A DNA stretch of 64,000 nt, from the NCBI GenBank assembly GCA_030544235.1, contig CM060461.1, positions 1,483,949 to 1,547,948 on the forward strand, written 5' to 3'. This stretch comes from Lepturacanthus savala. Lineage: Eukaryota; Chordata; Actinopteri; Scombriformes; Trichiuridae. This document shows, one piece after another, positions 57,692 through 63,369 of the stretch. The translations under genes and the position numbers were made by a program. Within the stretch, counting starts at the first letter, position 1. Every line of letters begins with the position of its first letter. A model generated the notes under the pieces. It searched no databases. It saw nothing but the letters and a program-made list of their open reading frames with translations, and was not told the origin of the DNA.

Positions 57692-58919
57692 ATAGGTTTT
57701 ATATCAACAGCTTTGTAAAAAATGAAGATAAAGTAATCTTTGTCCTTGGGCAACACTTTGTAATAGAGGGTTAAAGGTTTATTATTTTCAGATTATTTGT
57801 GTTTCCATCCTGTCAATTATGATTCAATCAATGAAATTGATAAATTAACCTGTTATACAGGGTTCCTGCGGGTTCTTAAAAAAATAATGCCTTAAAAAGA
57901 CTTCGGAAAAGTGTTGAATTTTGAAATCTGGGTCTTAAAATCTCTACAGTATATAACCTCTTTGTATAGCATGTTTCAATTTATTTAAGTTATTCATTTA
58001 TTTTGATTTAGTAATGTAGCCTGAATAAAGAGTGGCAGAACTGTCATAGCCCAAAAGTTCTGGTTGTAGCATCCTAGAGTATTAGTGTCATTGGCAATAG
58101 ATTATTAAATGTTGGGACAGTGATGACATTAATGCTCTGAATCTGATAAATGAAATTTCAAAAGTTCTGAAAAAAATTTCAAAGGTCACTTCAAATTTAC
58201 TAGATTTTATTTATTTATTTATTTGAATTTAACCTTAAAACATGATTACATTGTATATGAGTCAGTGATAATATTTGGCAAGATGAGAAAACCAAAAATA
58301 CAGTTTAAAAAAGCCTTCATCAGGTCTCTATAAATGTACATTGTGTGTTCATGTTGGTTTCTTGTTATTTAAAAGTCCATTTGTACCTTTTTTTCCCCCC
58401 AAAATCCTGATTTTGAGCAATTTTCTTTGACACAAATGTCAAATGGTGTACGGGAAAATAATATACATTTTGAATATGTAATTCACCAGAATATAAAACT
58501 TGTTGATAGCATGTTCTTTTTAAAAACCTTTTTAAGAGAGTTAAATCTATCTATCTGGTAAATAAATATAAATAAAATATAAATCTATCTGGTACCAAGT
58601 TTTTAGGGTTACACCATCACATTTTGTCACTGACCCATATTTTGACCCCAGATTTTTTAAAAATATGTTCAGTTCCATTAATCCAATCTTTCTATTTAGT
58701 GATGAAAGCTCCAACCTGAAGGATGAAGAGAAAACTCCTCTTCCTCCTTCTGAACTTCCTCCTGTGTCTAGTGAGGAGAGCAGAGAGCTGCCGGCACTGA
58801 GTGAGATTCAAACTCTCAACATGGGTCAGACACCAGTTACAGAAGAGGAGGAGCAAGAGGAGGAAGAAGAAGAAGGGGGAGGAGAGGAAGAAGAAGAAGA
58901 AGAAGAAGAAGGAAACTAG
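29578..58919 (+). CDS. oc90: Otoconin-90, 17 coding exons, 736 aa
   Basis: Coding exons: 29578-29620, 31575-31637, 34346-34520, 37449-37555, 38190-38321, 39000-39041, 40760-40837, 41367-41453, 45155-45298, 45596-45700, 52418-52585, 53367-53609, 55801-55896, 56014-56185, 56258-56364, 57256-57484, 58700-58919. The sum is 2211 nt with no internal stop. Layout: signal peptide (1-15), PLA2-like domain 1 (about 36-173), Thr/Ser/Glu linker (174-494), PLA2-like domain 2 (495-612), Pro/Arg-rich stretch, Glu-rich tail (700-736). In standard sPLA2 numbering both domains keep His48 and Asp99 but lose Asp49 (Arg in domain 1, His in domain 2) and parts of the Ca-loop, so no lipase activity is expected. Otoconin-90 is secreted in the inner ear and organises calcium carbonate otoconia or otoliths. 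The linker makes it longer than the roughly 480-residue mammalian protein. Confidence 0.92.
29880..29960 (+). repeat. (TA)n/GATA microsatellite
   Basis: TA repeats interrupted by TAGATA at regular spacing. The ORFs on the - strand across it are artefacts. Confidence 0.9.
30335..30850 (-). mobile_element. L2-type LINE fragment with adjoining family-3 piece
   Basis: 30335-30425 matches family 3 ('aaagtgctttacataaaacattaaaagcatcaag'). On the - strand, 30464-30664 reads SYLKDRDYFESMGN, CGVLQCSILLFNMYMFP and YHHNYADI, corresponding to L2 reverse-transcriptase motifs (SYL.DR, CGVPQGS, YADD) with inactivating changes. Confidence 0.6.
31575..31637 (+). CDS. oc90: oc90 exon 2
   Basis: 63 nt, residues 15-35, phase 1-1. 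The acceptor is TTTGTCCTCAG and the donor ATGG|GTGAG. It encodes the mature N-terminus with one cysteine (SVFCPETSNT). Confidence 0.85.
31638..32150. other. oc90 intron 2, left part, nothing recognised
   Basis: AT-rich intron sequence without a recognisable repeat, ORF or RNA gene. Confidence 0.5.
32150..33320 (-). repeat. AT-rich dispersed repeat (ATTAATCGATTA type), interrupted by a solo LTR
   Basis: Two partial, overlapping tracts of the family lie at 32150-32310 and 33012-33320. Both carry 'gtccaaattctctggttccagcttct', and the second runs to 'attgttagttgcagctc'. The LTR-like element at 32405-33006 lies between them. Confidence 0.65.
32405..33006. mobile_element. Solo LTR-like element with 5-bp target duplication
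   Basis: 602 bp starting TGTCAGGCCCGG and ending GCATGACA, with TG..CA ends and a TGTCA/TGACA inverted pair. AAGAG is duplicated at 32400-32404 and 33007-33011. A 5-bp duplication with TG/CA ends indicates a solo LTR left by recombination. The ORFs inside have no family features. Confidence 0.6.
34346..34520 (+). CDS. oc90: oc90 exon 3: PLA2-like domain 1, N-terminal half
   Basis: 175 nt, residues 36-93, phase 1-2. The acceptor is TCTCCTGCAG. It contains the Ca-loop equivalent YGCSCRYVSSGRPVDPLD, where sPLA2 enzymes have YGCYCGxGGxGxPxD. Gly30 is Arg and Gly32 Val, so the Ca site is damaged. Confidence 0.9.
34775..34836 (+). repeat. (CA)n microsatellite
   Basis: Imperfect ACAC/ACAG run in oc90 intron 3. 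Confidence 0.85.
35222..35588 (-). mobile_element. AFC-like SINE, full length, antisense
   Basis: It runs from the CAGTCAGTCATTTTCTATAC tail through CATGTTTTTGGACTGTGGG to a tRNA-like head near 35580 (complement). A short duplication CAAAGTTT flanks it. The related ORFs recur in every copy. Confidence 0.8.
35965..36140 (+). repeat. Minisatellite, ~40-bp units of 'agctacaggttagtaggcag'
   Basis: About four units 'agctacaggttagtaggcagtgatactaactagtagt' with small changes. A related single stretch occurs at 1765-1850. Confidence 0.85.
36141..37315 (+). mobile_element. Tx1-type LINE fragment (ORF1 piece joined to RT piece)
   Basis: 36185-36590 resembles the ORF1 product of Tx1-like LINEs (FVQILPLVQPTTKVVLS, then a frameshift, DEFLSRELSRHWKIMS, SPLLKHVMSHRKQVYM). 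36587-37204 resembles RT (RRAVLTLLPKK, DYKILSKVLASRL, HQDQTYCVPGKSTVDNVHLI, SIDQERAFDHVEHSFLW). A YADDLIVF box survives at about 37285. The endonuclease, most palm sequence and the 3' end are missing. Stops and frameshifts make it inert. Confidence 0.8.
36587..37204 (+). pseudogene. Tx1-like reverse transcriptase fragment
   Basis: 205 codons open. Motif A (SIDQERAFDHVEH) is present. Motif B is lost after NFSLCALLECVECVE, and the catalytic YADD lies in a different frame 80 bp beyond the stop. It is a deleted copy with no route to a full enzyme. Confidence 0.75.
37396..37440 (+). repeat. (TC)n tract abutting the oc90 exon 4 acceptor
   Basis: About 17 TC dinucleotides then CCCCCTCCCTCCTGCAG. 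The microsatellite forms the polypyrimidine tract of the acceptor at 37448. Confidence 0.9.
37449..37555 (+). CDS. oc90: oc90 exon 4: PLA2-like domain 1, catalytic-helix region
   Basis: 107 nt, residues 94-129, phase 2-1. It reads TCCETHRLCYRSYAPC. sPLA2 enzymes have CCxxHDxCY, so His48 is kept and Asp49 is Arg, which abolishes Ca-dependent catalysis. Sequons NFT and NVS follow. The donor is TGTG|GTGAGA. Confidence 0.92.
37625..37966 (+). mobile_element. Family-1 DNA transposon copy D, right portion
   Basis: It spans from 'acacataactgatctgttc' to the right terminus TTTACATGATGTCACCC, followed by TA. GGCCCATTTTACC occurs twice (about 37780, 37802). It fills most of oc90 intron 4. Confidence 0.8.
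38190..38321 (+). CDS. oc90: oc90 exon 5: PLA2-like domain 1, C-terminal helices
   Basis: 132 nt, residues 130-173, phase 1-1. It encodes WCQQRFCECDQAAIECL, the sPLA2 CxCDxxAxxC helix with Asp99 kept, then NST and NQT sequons. The acceptor TTAATCTCTGAG (38189) is the only nearby one that fits the phase. The later CAACAG at 38212 would give a stop. Confidence 0.85.
38661..38742 (+). repeat. (TA)n microsatellite
   Basis: About 40 uninterrupted TA dinucleotides in oc90 intron 5, self-complementary and cruciform-prone. Confidence 0.95.
39000..39041 (+). CDS. oc90: oc90 exon 6
   Basis: 42 nt, residues 174-187 (DDLSAVNQSPFLSA), phase 1-1. The acceptor is TTTGTTTCTAG and the donor GCAG|GTAAGT. It is the start of the linker. 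Confidence 0.75.
39862..40660 (+). repeat. Dispersed repeat family 3, copy 2 (longer)
   Basis: It begins 'ctctctgcttatatgagtctcc' as copy 1 does and extends beyond it through 'gttaactgtgttgaatgcagcactgagatcc'. It lies in oc90 intron 6. No ORF. Confidence 0.75.
40760..40837 (+). CDS. oc90: oc90 exon 7
   Basis: 78 nt, residues 188-213, phase 1-1. The acceptor is TGACTGTCAG and the donor TCTG|GTAGGT. It encodes an acidic/Thr linker with an NDT sequon. Confidence 0.75.
41367..41453 (+). CDS. oc90: oc90 exon 8
   Basis: 87 nt, residues 214-242, phase 1-1. The acceptor is TTTTTTACAG and the donor CCAG|GTGACT. It encodes a Glu-rich linker (TEEAAEQEEITKDQ) with an NET sequon. Confidence 0.78.
41657..41738 (+). 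repeat. (TA)n microsatellite
   Basis: About 40 TA dinucleotides in oc90 intron 8. Confidence 0.95.
41936..42301 (+). mobile_element. AFC-like SINE, full length, 16-bp target duplication
   Basis: Head GCGCAGGGGTTAGCGCTGTT (A-box region) and GGTTCAAGACC (B-box position), body CATGTTCTCCCCGTGTCTGC, tail GACTGACTGACTG. AAAACAGAAATAAGGG flanks it at 41920-41935 and 42302-42317. The long perfect duplication suggests a fairly recent insertion. This is the best SINE copy in the window. Confidence 0.9.
42390..43640 (-). mobile_element. Family-1 DNA transposon copy E, reverse orientation
   Basis: The left terminus GGGTGGCATCAGGTAAA follows TA (42388-42389). TAAAATGGG motifs lie at about 42880 and 42900, with complements at 43270-43320. 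The far end fades near 43640 without a terminus. A SINE is inserted at 42510-42829. Confidence 0.75.
42510..42829 (+). mobile_element. AFC-like SINE with 12-bp duplication, nested in family-1 copy E
   Basis: ATAATTATTTAG is duplicated at 42498-42509 and 42830-42841. The head is shortened and the middle lacks about 20 bp ('ggttttcacttcctcccac'). It is older than the 41936 copy by sequence decay. Confidence 0.85.
44073..45004 (+). mobile_element. Family-2 transposon copy with both ends, interrupted
   Basis: Left terminus TGGGTCAGTGACAAATG, right terminus TTTTGTCACTGACCCATA. The family sequence stops at 'ttcatgttggtttc' (44187) and resumes at 'ctatctggtaccaag' (about 44949). The gap holds another element, and a middle block of family 2 is missing. 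Confidence 0.75.
44191..44948. mobile_element. LTR-like insertion inside family-2 copy
   Basis: 758 bp beginning TGTAGCAGTCAAGG and ending TTTATCACA, with CTAT at or near both junctions. TG..CA ends suggest a solo LTR of a second type. No coding region is convincing. The junctions are less clear than for 32405-33006. Confidence 0.4.
45155..45298 (+). CDS. oc90: oc90 exon 9
   Basis: 144 nt, residues 243-290, phase 1-1. The acceptor is GTCTCTGCAG and the donor CATA|GTATGT. It encodes a Thr/Ser-rich half then an acidic half (EEEEEKDEDYEKEQ). Confidence 0.78.
45596..45700 (+). CDS. oc90: oc90 exon 10: Glu tract
   Basis: 105 nt, residues 291-325, phase 1-1. The acceptor is TCTCTCTTCAG and the donor GAAG|GTGCAG. 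It contains a (GAG)n codon run giving eight consecutive Glu, likely length-polymorphic. Confidence 0.78.
45988..46045 (+). repeat. (TA)n microsatellite
   Basis: About 29 TA units in oc90 intron 10, next to a Tc1-like remnant. Confidence 0.95.
46060..46390 (-). mobile_element. Tc1-like transposon remnant, internally deleted
   Basis: Inverted blocks 'acatgttttatattctagtttcttca' (46075) and 'gaagaaactagaatataaaacatgt' (46260) flank 'ccctttgctctgattgctgc' and 'gatgagcttcaagaggtagt', which are familiar parts of fish Tc1-like elements. The transposase is deleted apart from short edges. Confidence 0.65.
46391..47550. other. oc90 intron 10 stretch, nothing recognised
   Basis: AT-rich sequence without recognisable repeats, ORFs with family features or RNA genes. 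Confidence 0.45.
47556..47885 (+). mobile_element. AFC-like SINE, internally shortened
   Basis: Head 'gagcagcggttagtgctgttgcc', body 'ccttccacagtccaaaaacaagttg', 3' part 'ccatctggggtgtatccctgcc', tail 'gaatgaaggaatgaatg'. Several short deletions relative to 41936-42301. Confidence 0.8.
47990..49231 (+). pseudogene. Intronless coiled-coil repeat gene relic, 117-nt units
   Basis: About nine units of roughly 117 nt (39 codons), recognisable by GAGCCARGATRAATTCATGG near 48003, 48178, 48296, 48412, 48512, 48617, 48746, 48863 and 48980. Each encodes a version of AHKLSQDKFMADLQ...FQKLQVSHEELK, an alpha-helical charged repeat. Early units contain stops and frameshifts. 48732-49232 is open for 166 codons and ends in a unique tail (WKQLQQSMGLKKNKKLENK, stop). 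No introns are evident and no poly-A tail was found. I do not recognise the parent gene. It is most simply a retrocopy or transposed fragment in oc90 intron 10. Confidence 0.6.
49310..49450 (-). repeat. Dispersed repeat, second copy of the 12555-12757 type
   Basis: 'agaggtgggcaatactggtcc' and 'ggtgtgttactgtttggaacaaag' match that family. The right end 'gaccagtgttgcctacctc' is inverted relative to the left. Confidence 0.6.
49519..49621. repeat. Long G-rich/C-rich inverted repeat (hairpin)
   Basis: A perfect 24-bp arm (49540-49563, core GGGGTCAGGGGTTAG) pairs with 49577-49600 across a 13-nt loop. Beyond a 2-nt mismatch the pairing continues imperfectly (GGGGGC/GCCCCC, ACAGGGAG/CTCCCTGT), for about 45 bp in all. 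Confidence 0.85.
49938..50038 (-). mobile_element. AFC-like SINE 3' fragment, antisense
   Basis: 'agtcagtcattttctatacctgc' to 'gagaggcagggatacagatgg'. Only the 3' third of the SINE is left. Confidence 0.75.
51177..51222. repeat. 46-nt near-perfect palindrome
   Basis: CCAACTCACCCCCAG pairs with CTGGGGGTGAGTTGG. After one A-A mismatch, GCATTG pairs with CAATGC across AA. Confidence 0.9.
52004..52046. repeat. 19-bp perfect hairpin, 5-nt loop
   Basis: ACGGCGACTTTGGGTGCAA pairs with its exact complement after loop AGTTA. Confidence 0.95.
52418..52585 (+). CDS. oc90: oc90 exon 11
   Basis: 168 nt, residues 326-381, phase 1-1. The acceptor is ACTGATAACAG and the donor CCAAG|GTGAGG. It encodes an Ala/Ser/Pro-rich linker (ITAAAVAGISLLESKP, SAASPTTPDA). 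The intron before it is 6.7 kb, the longest in the gene. Confidence 0.75.
52783..53050 (-). mobile_element. Family-1 DNA transposon copy F, deletion derivative
   Basis: Left terminus GGGTGATATCAGGTAAA after TA, right end ATTTTACCTGATATG. Only about 270 bp remain between them, so nearly all of the interior is deleted. Confidence 0.75.
53115..53250 (-). mobile_element. Family-2 transposon fragment, antisense
   Basis: 'gaaaccaacataaacacacaatgtac', 'cttaaaactgtattttaa' and 'ccaaacatcatttg' are family blocks. Both termini are lost. Confidence 0.6.
53367..53609 (+). CDS. oc90: oc90 exon 12: Thr-rich then Glu-rich linker
   Basis: 243 nt, residues 382-462, phase 1-1. The acceptor is CTTGACGCAG and the donor GATG|GTAGTT. 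The first half is Ser/Thr (ISTTSTSSMTTIS), then EEEQEEDKEEQDQ, consistent with an O-glycosylated, acidic, mineral-binding linker. Confidence 0.78.
54113..54746 (-). mobile_element. Family-1 DNA transposon copy G
   Basis: GGGTGATATCAATATCC follows TA. Family blocks run from 'tttcaggtaaaatgggtc' to 'tcatgcatagttttatgtgc'. The right terminus is lost. Confidence 0.75.
54790..55740 (+). repeat. Composite of dispersed repeats shared with 4750-5030 and 21840-22000
   Basis: 'gataatgattt..tccataa.tgagcagcccta' matches 4990-5020. 'gttgcagtaccatgagtggccac' with 'aaaatctgctgctgctgag' matches 4780-4830. 'aagaaatgcattg' with 'catttctttaat' matches 21860-21925. Confidence 0.6.
55801..55896 (+). CDS. oc90: oc90 exon 13
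   Basis: 96 nt, residues 463-494, phase 1-1. The acceptor is TGTCTGATGCAG and the donor CAAG|GTAAAC. It encodes VPFFAWPLLESAGLTNVQ, a hydrophobic lead-in to PLA2-like domain 2. Confidence 0.85.
56014..56185 (+). CDS. oc90: oc90 exon 14: PLA2-like domain 2, N-terminal half
   Basis: 172 nt, residues 495-551, phase 1-2. It contains YGCYCGQEGGGQPLDQLD, much closer to a functional sPLA2 Ca-loop than domain 1 but with Gly32 replaced by Glu. The same intron phase and position follow it as in exon 3. Confidence 0.92.
56258..56364 (+). CDS. oc90: oc90 exon 15: PLA2-like domain 2, catalytic-helix region
   Basis: 107 nt, residues 552-587, phase 2-1, the same length as exon 4. It reads RCCFFHHCCLKQ: His48 kept, Asp49 is His, Tyr52 is Leu, so it is not catalytic. 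A QNST sequon follows. The donor is CGCT|GTGAGT. Confidence 0.92.
56500..57140 (+). repeat. Left arm of a ~0.6-kb inverted repeat
   Basis: It matches the complement of 62325-63030 through many blocks: 'cctgtaatgtcttagcttcaagtgc', 'cactttatattagggtcctt', 'aattattattatatt', 'aaagcgccctct' and 'gtttcataaa'. It lies in oc90 intron 15. Confidence 0.8.
57256..57484 (+). CDS. oc90: oc90 exon 16: end of PLA2-like domain 2 and Pro/Arg-rich stretch
   Basis: 229 nt, residues 588-663, phase 1-2. It starts CQGVSVCDKLQCVCDKTTAE (Asp99 kept) and ends the domain at about residue 612. Then come RCRGPGPACRRASRPPKPP and a Gln/Pro run. The donor CCAG|GTGGGA joins exon 17 in phase 2. Confidence 0.88.
57636..57690 (+). 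repeat. (TATG)n/(TA)n microsatellite
   Basis: TATGTATG units pass into a TA run in oc90 intron 16. Confidence 0.9.
58257..58639 (+). mobile_element. Family-2 transposon copy close to oc90 exon 17
   Basis: Ends TGAGTCAGTGATA and TTTGTCACTGACCCATA. Internal blocks as in 21211-21575, plus a short tandem 'aaatataaataaaatataaatctatctgg'. Its right end is 60 bp before the exon 17 start. Confidence 0.8.
58700..58919 (+). CDS. oc90: oc90 exon 17: C-terminal Glu-rich tail and stop
   Basis: 220 nt, residues 664-736. The acceptor is TTTCTATTTAG. It begins DESSNLKDEEKTPLPPSELP and ends in about 30 residues that are almost all Glu with a short Gly run, then GN and TAG (58917-58919). The Glu run is coded by mixed GAG/GAA repeats. 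Confidence 0.82.
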
Positions 58920-59320
58920 AAGAGAATGTTTTTCAGAGGCCTTGGAGAAATAGCTTTGATTGTCAGATAATTTCCTGTCAAAAAGTTCTGTCAACAATCA
59001 CATTTACTTTGAGTTTTCTTCATAGATTTATGAAGCAGAGTTGAAACATTGAGAGAAGAGGAAGTGAAATTATTAACCCCCTATTGCATAGTGATGCCAT
59101 AATGCCATGCCATAGTAATTTTCTAAAAAGCTGTTATATAAAATCTATGTTTTTATAGCTAGGTGTGAAAAGGGGGGTTTTATTTTGAAGGACATACAAT
59201 TTATGAGGTCACATGACCAGGATATCCCTATTGCTCATGGACATTTGACATGTGAGCATCATTGCCTCATAACCAGAAGTTGTCTTTTTATTGAGAATTT
59301 TGGAAAATTTTCACCCAAAT

Positions 59321-59326
59321 AATAAA
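59321..59326 (+). promoter_or_regulatory. Candidate oc90 polyadenylation signal
   Basis: AATAAA about 400 bp after the stop. Another AATAAA lies at 59460. The choice is not resolved by sequence alone. Confidence 0.25.
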
Positions 59327-59372
59327 AAAAAAATAACTCACTATCTGGGGCAAGTCAACTTTTAAAATTGTG

Positions 59373-59375
<3 letters not shown>

Positions 59376-59410
<35 letters not shown>
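59376..59410 (+). repeat. (TA)n microsatellite
   Basis: About 16 TA units in the oc90 3' flank. Confidence 0.9.
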
Positions 59411-59411
<1 letters not shown>

Positions 59412-59466
59412 CATTTAATTCAATTTTGATATTATAGGTTATTTTTTCTAATGCGCTAAAATAAAA

Positions 59467-61870
59467 TTGTTAGCCTATGGCAACAGTATGCAAATGTGGA
59501 AAATTCCATTCTATTCAACGATTCTGATTATCAGTGAAATGTTTTAGTAATTTCAACATGTCGCTGAACAACCTGTGCAAATATTTAACAAAGACACCAC
59601 AACAGAAGTTTTGATAGAAATGTTTTATTTTAGTCTCTTGAACATTAATCTCAAAGAACATTTCACTACTGAGCAGAGGCTTTATGATGAAGCTCTGAGG
59701 CTCGACTGCGGCTGAGGTTCTAGGAAAAAACTCAGATTTGTTGTTTTTGTTTTTAAATATAGACAATTGAAAATTAACTCAACTTCTTTGTTAATGTCTA
59801 TCATTTATTAAGCAAAAATGCCAAATTCAGAGAATACGTAAACTGTCTGACAGATCTGTCTATCAGGATTTGTCAATGCTGTAAAATAAGTGAATGAATT
59901 TCCAGACTCAAATTTAAATTCATTGATGAAAATAGTTTCCTTTTGTCAAGAGAAGAAGGTCCAGAGATTTTGTTGCCGTTTATGACTCAATATTTAAAAT
60001 AAGTGTTTGCTTTGTATCGAGCCTCAGCGCCATCTAGTGGTTAAACATCTTCTCAGTGTGTTTGAAACTGAACTTTTACCATTTTGAAACAGATGTTAAG
60101 ACCTTTTAAATCTCTAAAACTGGCACAAGAACACAATGTTATCACGGACATAAAAAACATCAGGAGTTTGTGTTTTTTTTCTGCTGTTGAGCTGTTAAAC
60201 AAGAAAAAGTCCATCTTGAGATGAGTCATCATCACTTTAAGGTATTTTAAGTTTGTGTAATAAGGCAGGTCAGGAACTCAAATGGTTATTTTCTTGGATT
60301 CTGGAAGATTTAAGACTCGATACTGACTTCAATCCATAAGATGGAGTTTTTCTTTTTTTTTCATTTCAACATTGGGGGGAAAAGTAAAAAAACAAACTCT
60401 AAATGCTCCATTTGTACCGAACACTAATGTGTGCTGATTGATTATTATAGTACCAGATACACAGTGATCAAAGTGCAAACACAGATTTAATTATTAGGAG
60501 GTGAAACATCTGCTGCCACCATTCATATCTATTAAATATCATACTGATTTATCAAAAGCAGCAGTGACGATTCATTCAGACGGGTGTAGATAAATGACTA
60601 ATTAAACATTAGAAACCAGTTTTGTGCTCAATGTCAGATGATTGAGGATCAGACTCTGTTCAAAAATATCTGAGATTGTCAAAATAAAGTCATTGTAGTA
60701 ATTCCAGAATAAAGTTGACATTTTTTGAAGCAAGTTGTAACATTTCAGGTTTTAACATTTCACTTTATATATTTTTTAAACAAAATATGAGATTATTTGA
60801 AGCATAGGGTCGTAACTCTTTATAAAACAATTCTTAATATTTAAAACTAAAGTTGTCATATAAAAAAATTATCTGAAAAAAAATATTGATTTGATTCTAA
60901 TAATCTCAGATTTTTTTCTAACAGAGACTTGAATGTCAAACATCTGAGCTGATGATGGAGGAACAAAGTTGACAGACACTTCAGAGAATGTTTAGAAGAC
61001 GTTGAAGCTGGAAAGAATTAGGTCCAGATTCATCTATTTTATTCATGGGTGAAGTTGTGAAAATTCAACATTTAACAGAAACATGTTTCCCATCATTCAG
61101 AAGCGGGTGTAACCTCTCATCCTGCAGCTCCTCATCAAGTTCATGTTAGATTTCAGCAAACAGGAAGTTTAAAGGCCGTAATGATGTGTGATGTGATGTG
61201 AACTTGCGGTTTCTGAGAGTGAATAAATCTGAGAATCTGGAGCTGAATCTTATGAAAAGTCTCTTTTTTTAATTTTGATGAATCAAAGACGGAAAATCTA
61301 GATTTACTTCTGTATGTAAAAATAACTGACATCTGAATATAGATTCACTTTCCATCATTATTGAAATGATCTGTGTTCCTCAAAAAGTCGAGACCTTTTC
61401 TCCAGGAGAGACTGCACAATCCCATTTGCAACTCTAACCCCCGAACCATTGATTTCTTGGTAAACGACAAAAATCTAAATAACAAAAATTTTTTTTAAAA
61501 AATCAGCATTTTTGACATTACTCTGACAAACATGAAGAAATAAATCTCCTAAATCTCAAAATTTCTCAATCAGGCAATAATCTTAACGACACACAATGCA
61601 TAAAATATACAAAAATATATATGCTCTAATGACACATTCATAAAGGAAGTGATCAGTCACATCTAAGCAGACGATTTCTCCGACTCATCACAGCTGATTT
61701 CCAGCCGAACTGAAGAGAAATCAGATCAGGATCAGTCAGAGAAGTTGTTTAGATGGAATTTTTTGTTTCAGCATATATTCCCAACAGCCCTGTTAGGAGT
61801 TGTGATATTAAGGTCATCATGCAAGTCAGAAACACTTTTCTTAAAGGTTAAAAAGATGATTATTAACATT
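59467..61870. other. 3' flank of oc90, no gene recognised
   Basis: AT-rich sequence with only short ORFs lacking family features. In mammals the gene beyond OC90 is EFR3A, facing it, so part of this could be a - strand 3' UTR. Nothing in the sequence proves that. Confidence 0.4.
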
Positions 61871-61879
61871 ATTGTGTTA

Positions 61880-62095
61880 ATAGGACTGTATGATGTGAAC
61901 ATATGTAATGTTAGATAATTAGACATAAGAAACAGCTGTTTCTCGCTGAGCTACAGTTGTGGTTGTAATTATTATTTTATTATTTTAATGGTAGTATCTG
62001 GAGGTCAATAATTATTCTGTCTTCTTGTGATAAGTTAATTTAACTGCAGTTGAGTCAAGTCGTGTCTTCTCAAATTAAAGCACTTCTGTACTCAT
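61880..62095 (+). repeat. Diverged direct copy of the inverted-repeat unit
   Basis: 'gagctacagttgtggttgtaattattatttt' and 'gataagttaattt..aactgcagt.gagt' match 56755-56880 in the same orientation. Confidence 0.55.
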
Positions 62096-62324
62096 GGTAA
62101 ATAAAAAAAGCAATATCAAATATATAAAAATAGCATTCTGCATTAATTATTAACTTGATATTTTCTGCTACATCTGTTTTTCAATTAGCACTTAATAACT
62201 GTAACAAGTTTTAAGATGATTACTCAAAAAAATGTTTTTTCCCAACTAATTTTCGACATGATTTCAAAGGAGATTTTGGACACATTCTCAAGCTTTTGTT
62301 GAAAAAAATTAATACATTTATTTC

Positions 62325-63030
62325 ATTTAATAATTATATCAACACAATTCATCAAATAATTTACAACCTAAAAGGTTTTTATCTAAATCAGTAGGTTTAT
62401 CTTCTAACATGTTTCAGATTTATGAAACCTTTATTCTAAAGATTAACGATTACTAGTAATTATTTTTTTGGTTATTTCAGTTACCCACAACCTGTAGAAA
62501 CAGTTGTGATGCAAAAACTATGTAGTTAATGAATAATAGTGAGTGTAAATACAGCATGTTTTCTGTGTGTAAATCTTGCTTTTGTGTATATCTGTTATAT
62601 TGTTTTATTTTGAAAAGACTTGAAAAAAGAAGGTTCAACTTCTGTGTTGTTCTTAGAGGGCGCTTTTTGAAAAGACACTAGAGACAGATTCTGTTGTTTG
62701 CGCGACTGCAGTTGATAAATTAACTTATGGTGAGGAAACTGGAGATAAAATCATTAATATAATAATAATTGTAACCACATGTAGCTCAGTAAGTTACAGT
62801 TAACGGTTATGATTCTAATAAATGTCTTAAAATCTAACAATAACTATGTTTAATGTTATTAACACTTCATATAATGACTATAATAAGCATCTTTCTCATT
62901 ACTATATTAAGGACCCTAATATAAAGTGTATCTGTTAAGTCATACGATGCATGTTCTTAAGTACAGCTATGACACTATATAATATTAAATCATCTGCACT
63001 TGAAGCTAAGACATTACAGGTATGCACAGA
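62325..63030 (-). repeat. Right arm of the ~0.6-kb inverted repeat
   Basis: Complement of 56500-57140, read outward from 'ttacaacctaaaagg' (62360) to 'acttgaagctaagacattacaggtatgcacag' (63030). The arms are separated by about 5.2 kb containing oc90 exons 16 and 17. Confidence 0.8.
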
Positions 63031-63369
63031 AGGTAAATCATCAGTGGAGGATTTTTTTAATACATCTGAGAGAAAAATAAATCTTTCAATTTTTTCCTTT
63101 TTTTTTTCTTTTCATATCCTGGACGTCAACGTCTTTAATGGAGCAGAGACTCTAAAAGTAAATTTCACAGAACGTGTGCAGCTGGTATCATCAAAACAAG
63201 CCAGAGTTCAGATTCATCAGGCTCATGTTGCTGATTCCAAACATCTCAAACACCAATCTGCACTTTCTCCCTCATCCTTCTTGTTTCTGCTCGATTCAGC
63301 ATCGTCTGAATGGCAAAAATATTCAGGTTTCATTAAAATTCACTCCTGATTTAATTTGATCTACACTCT

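Noticed and set aside
59515..60235. - strand ORFs of 60-83 codons as possible EFR3A coding sequence
   Set aside because: No recognisable EFR3 motif or splice structure. Only synteny would suggest it.
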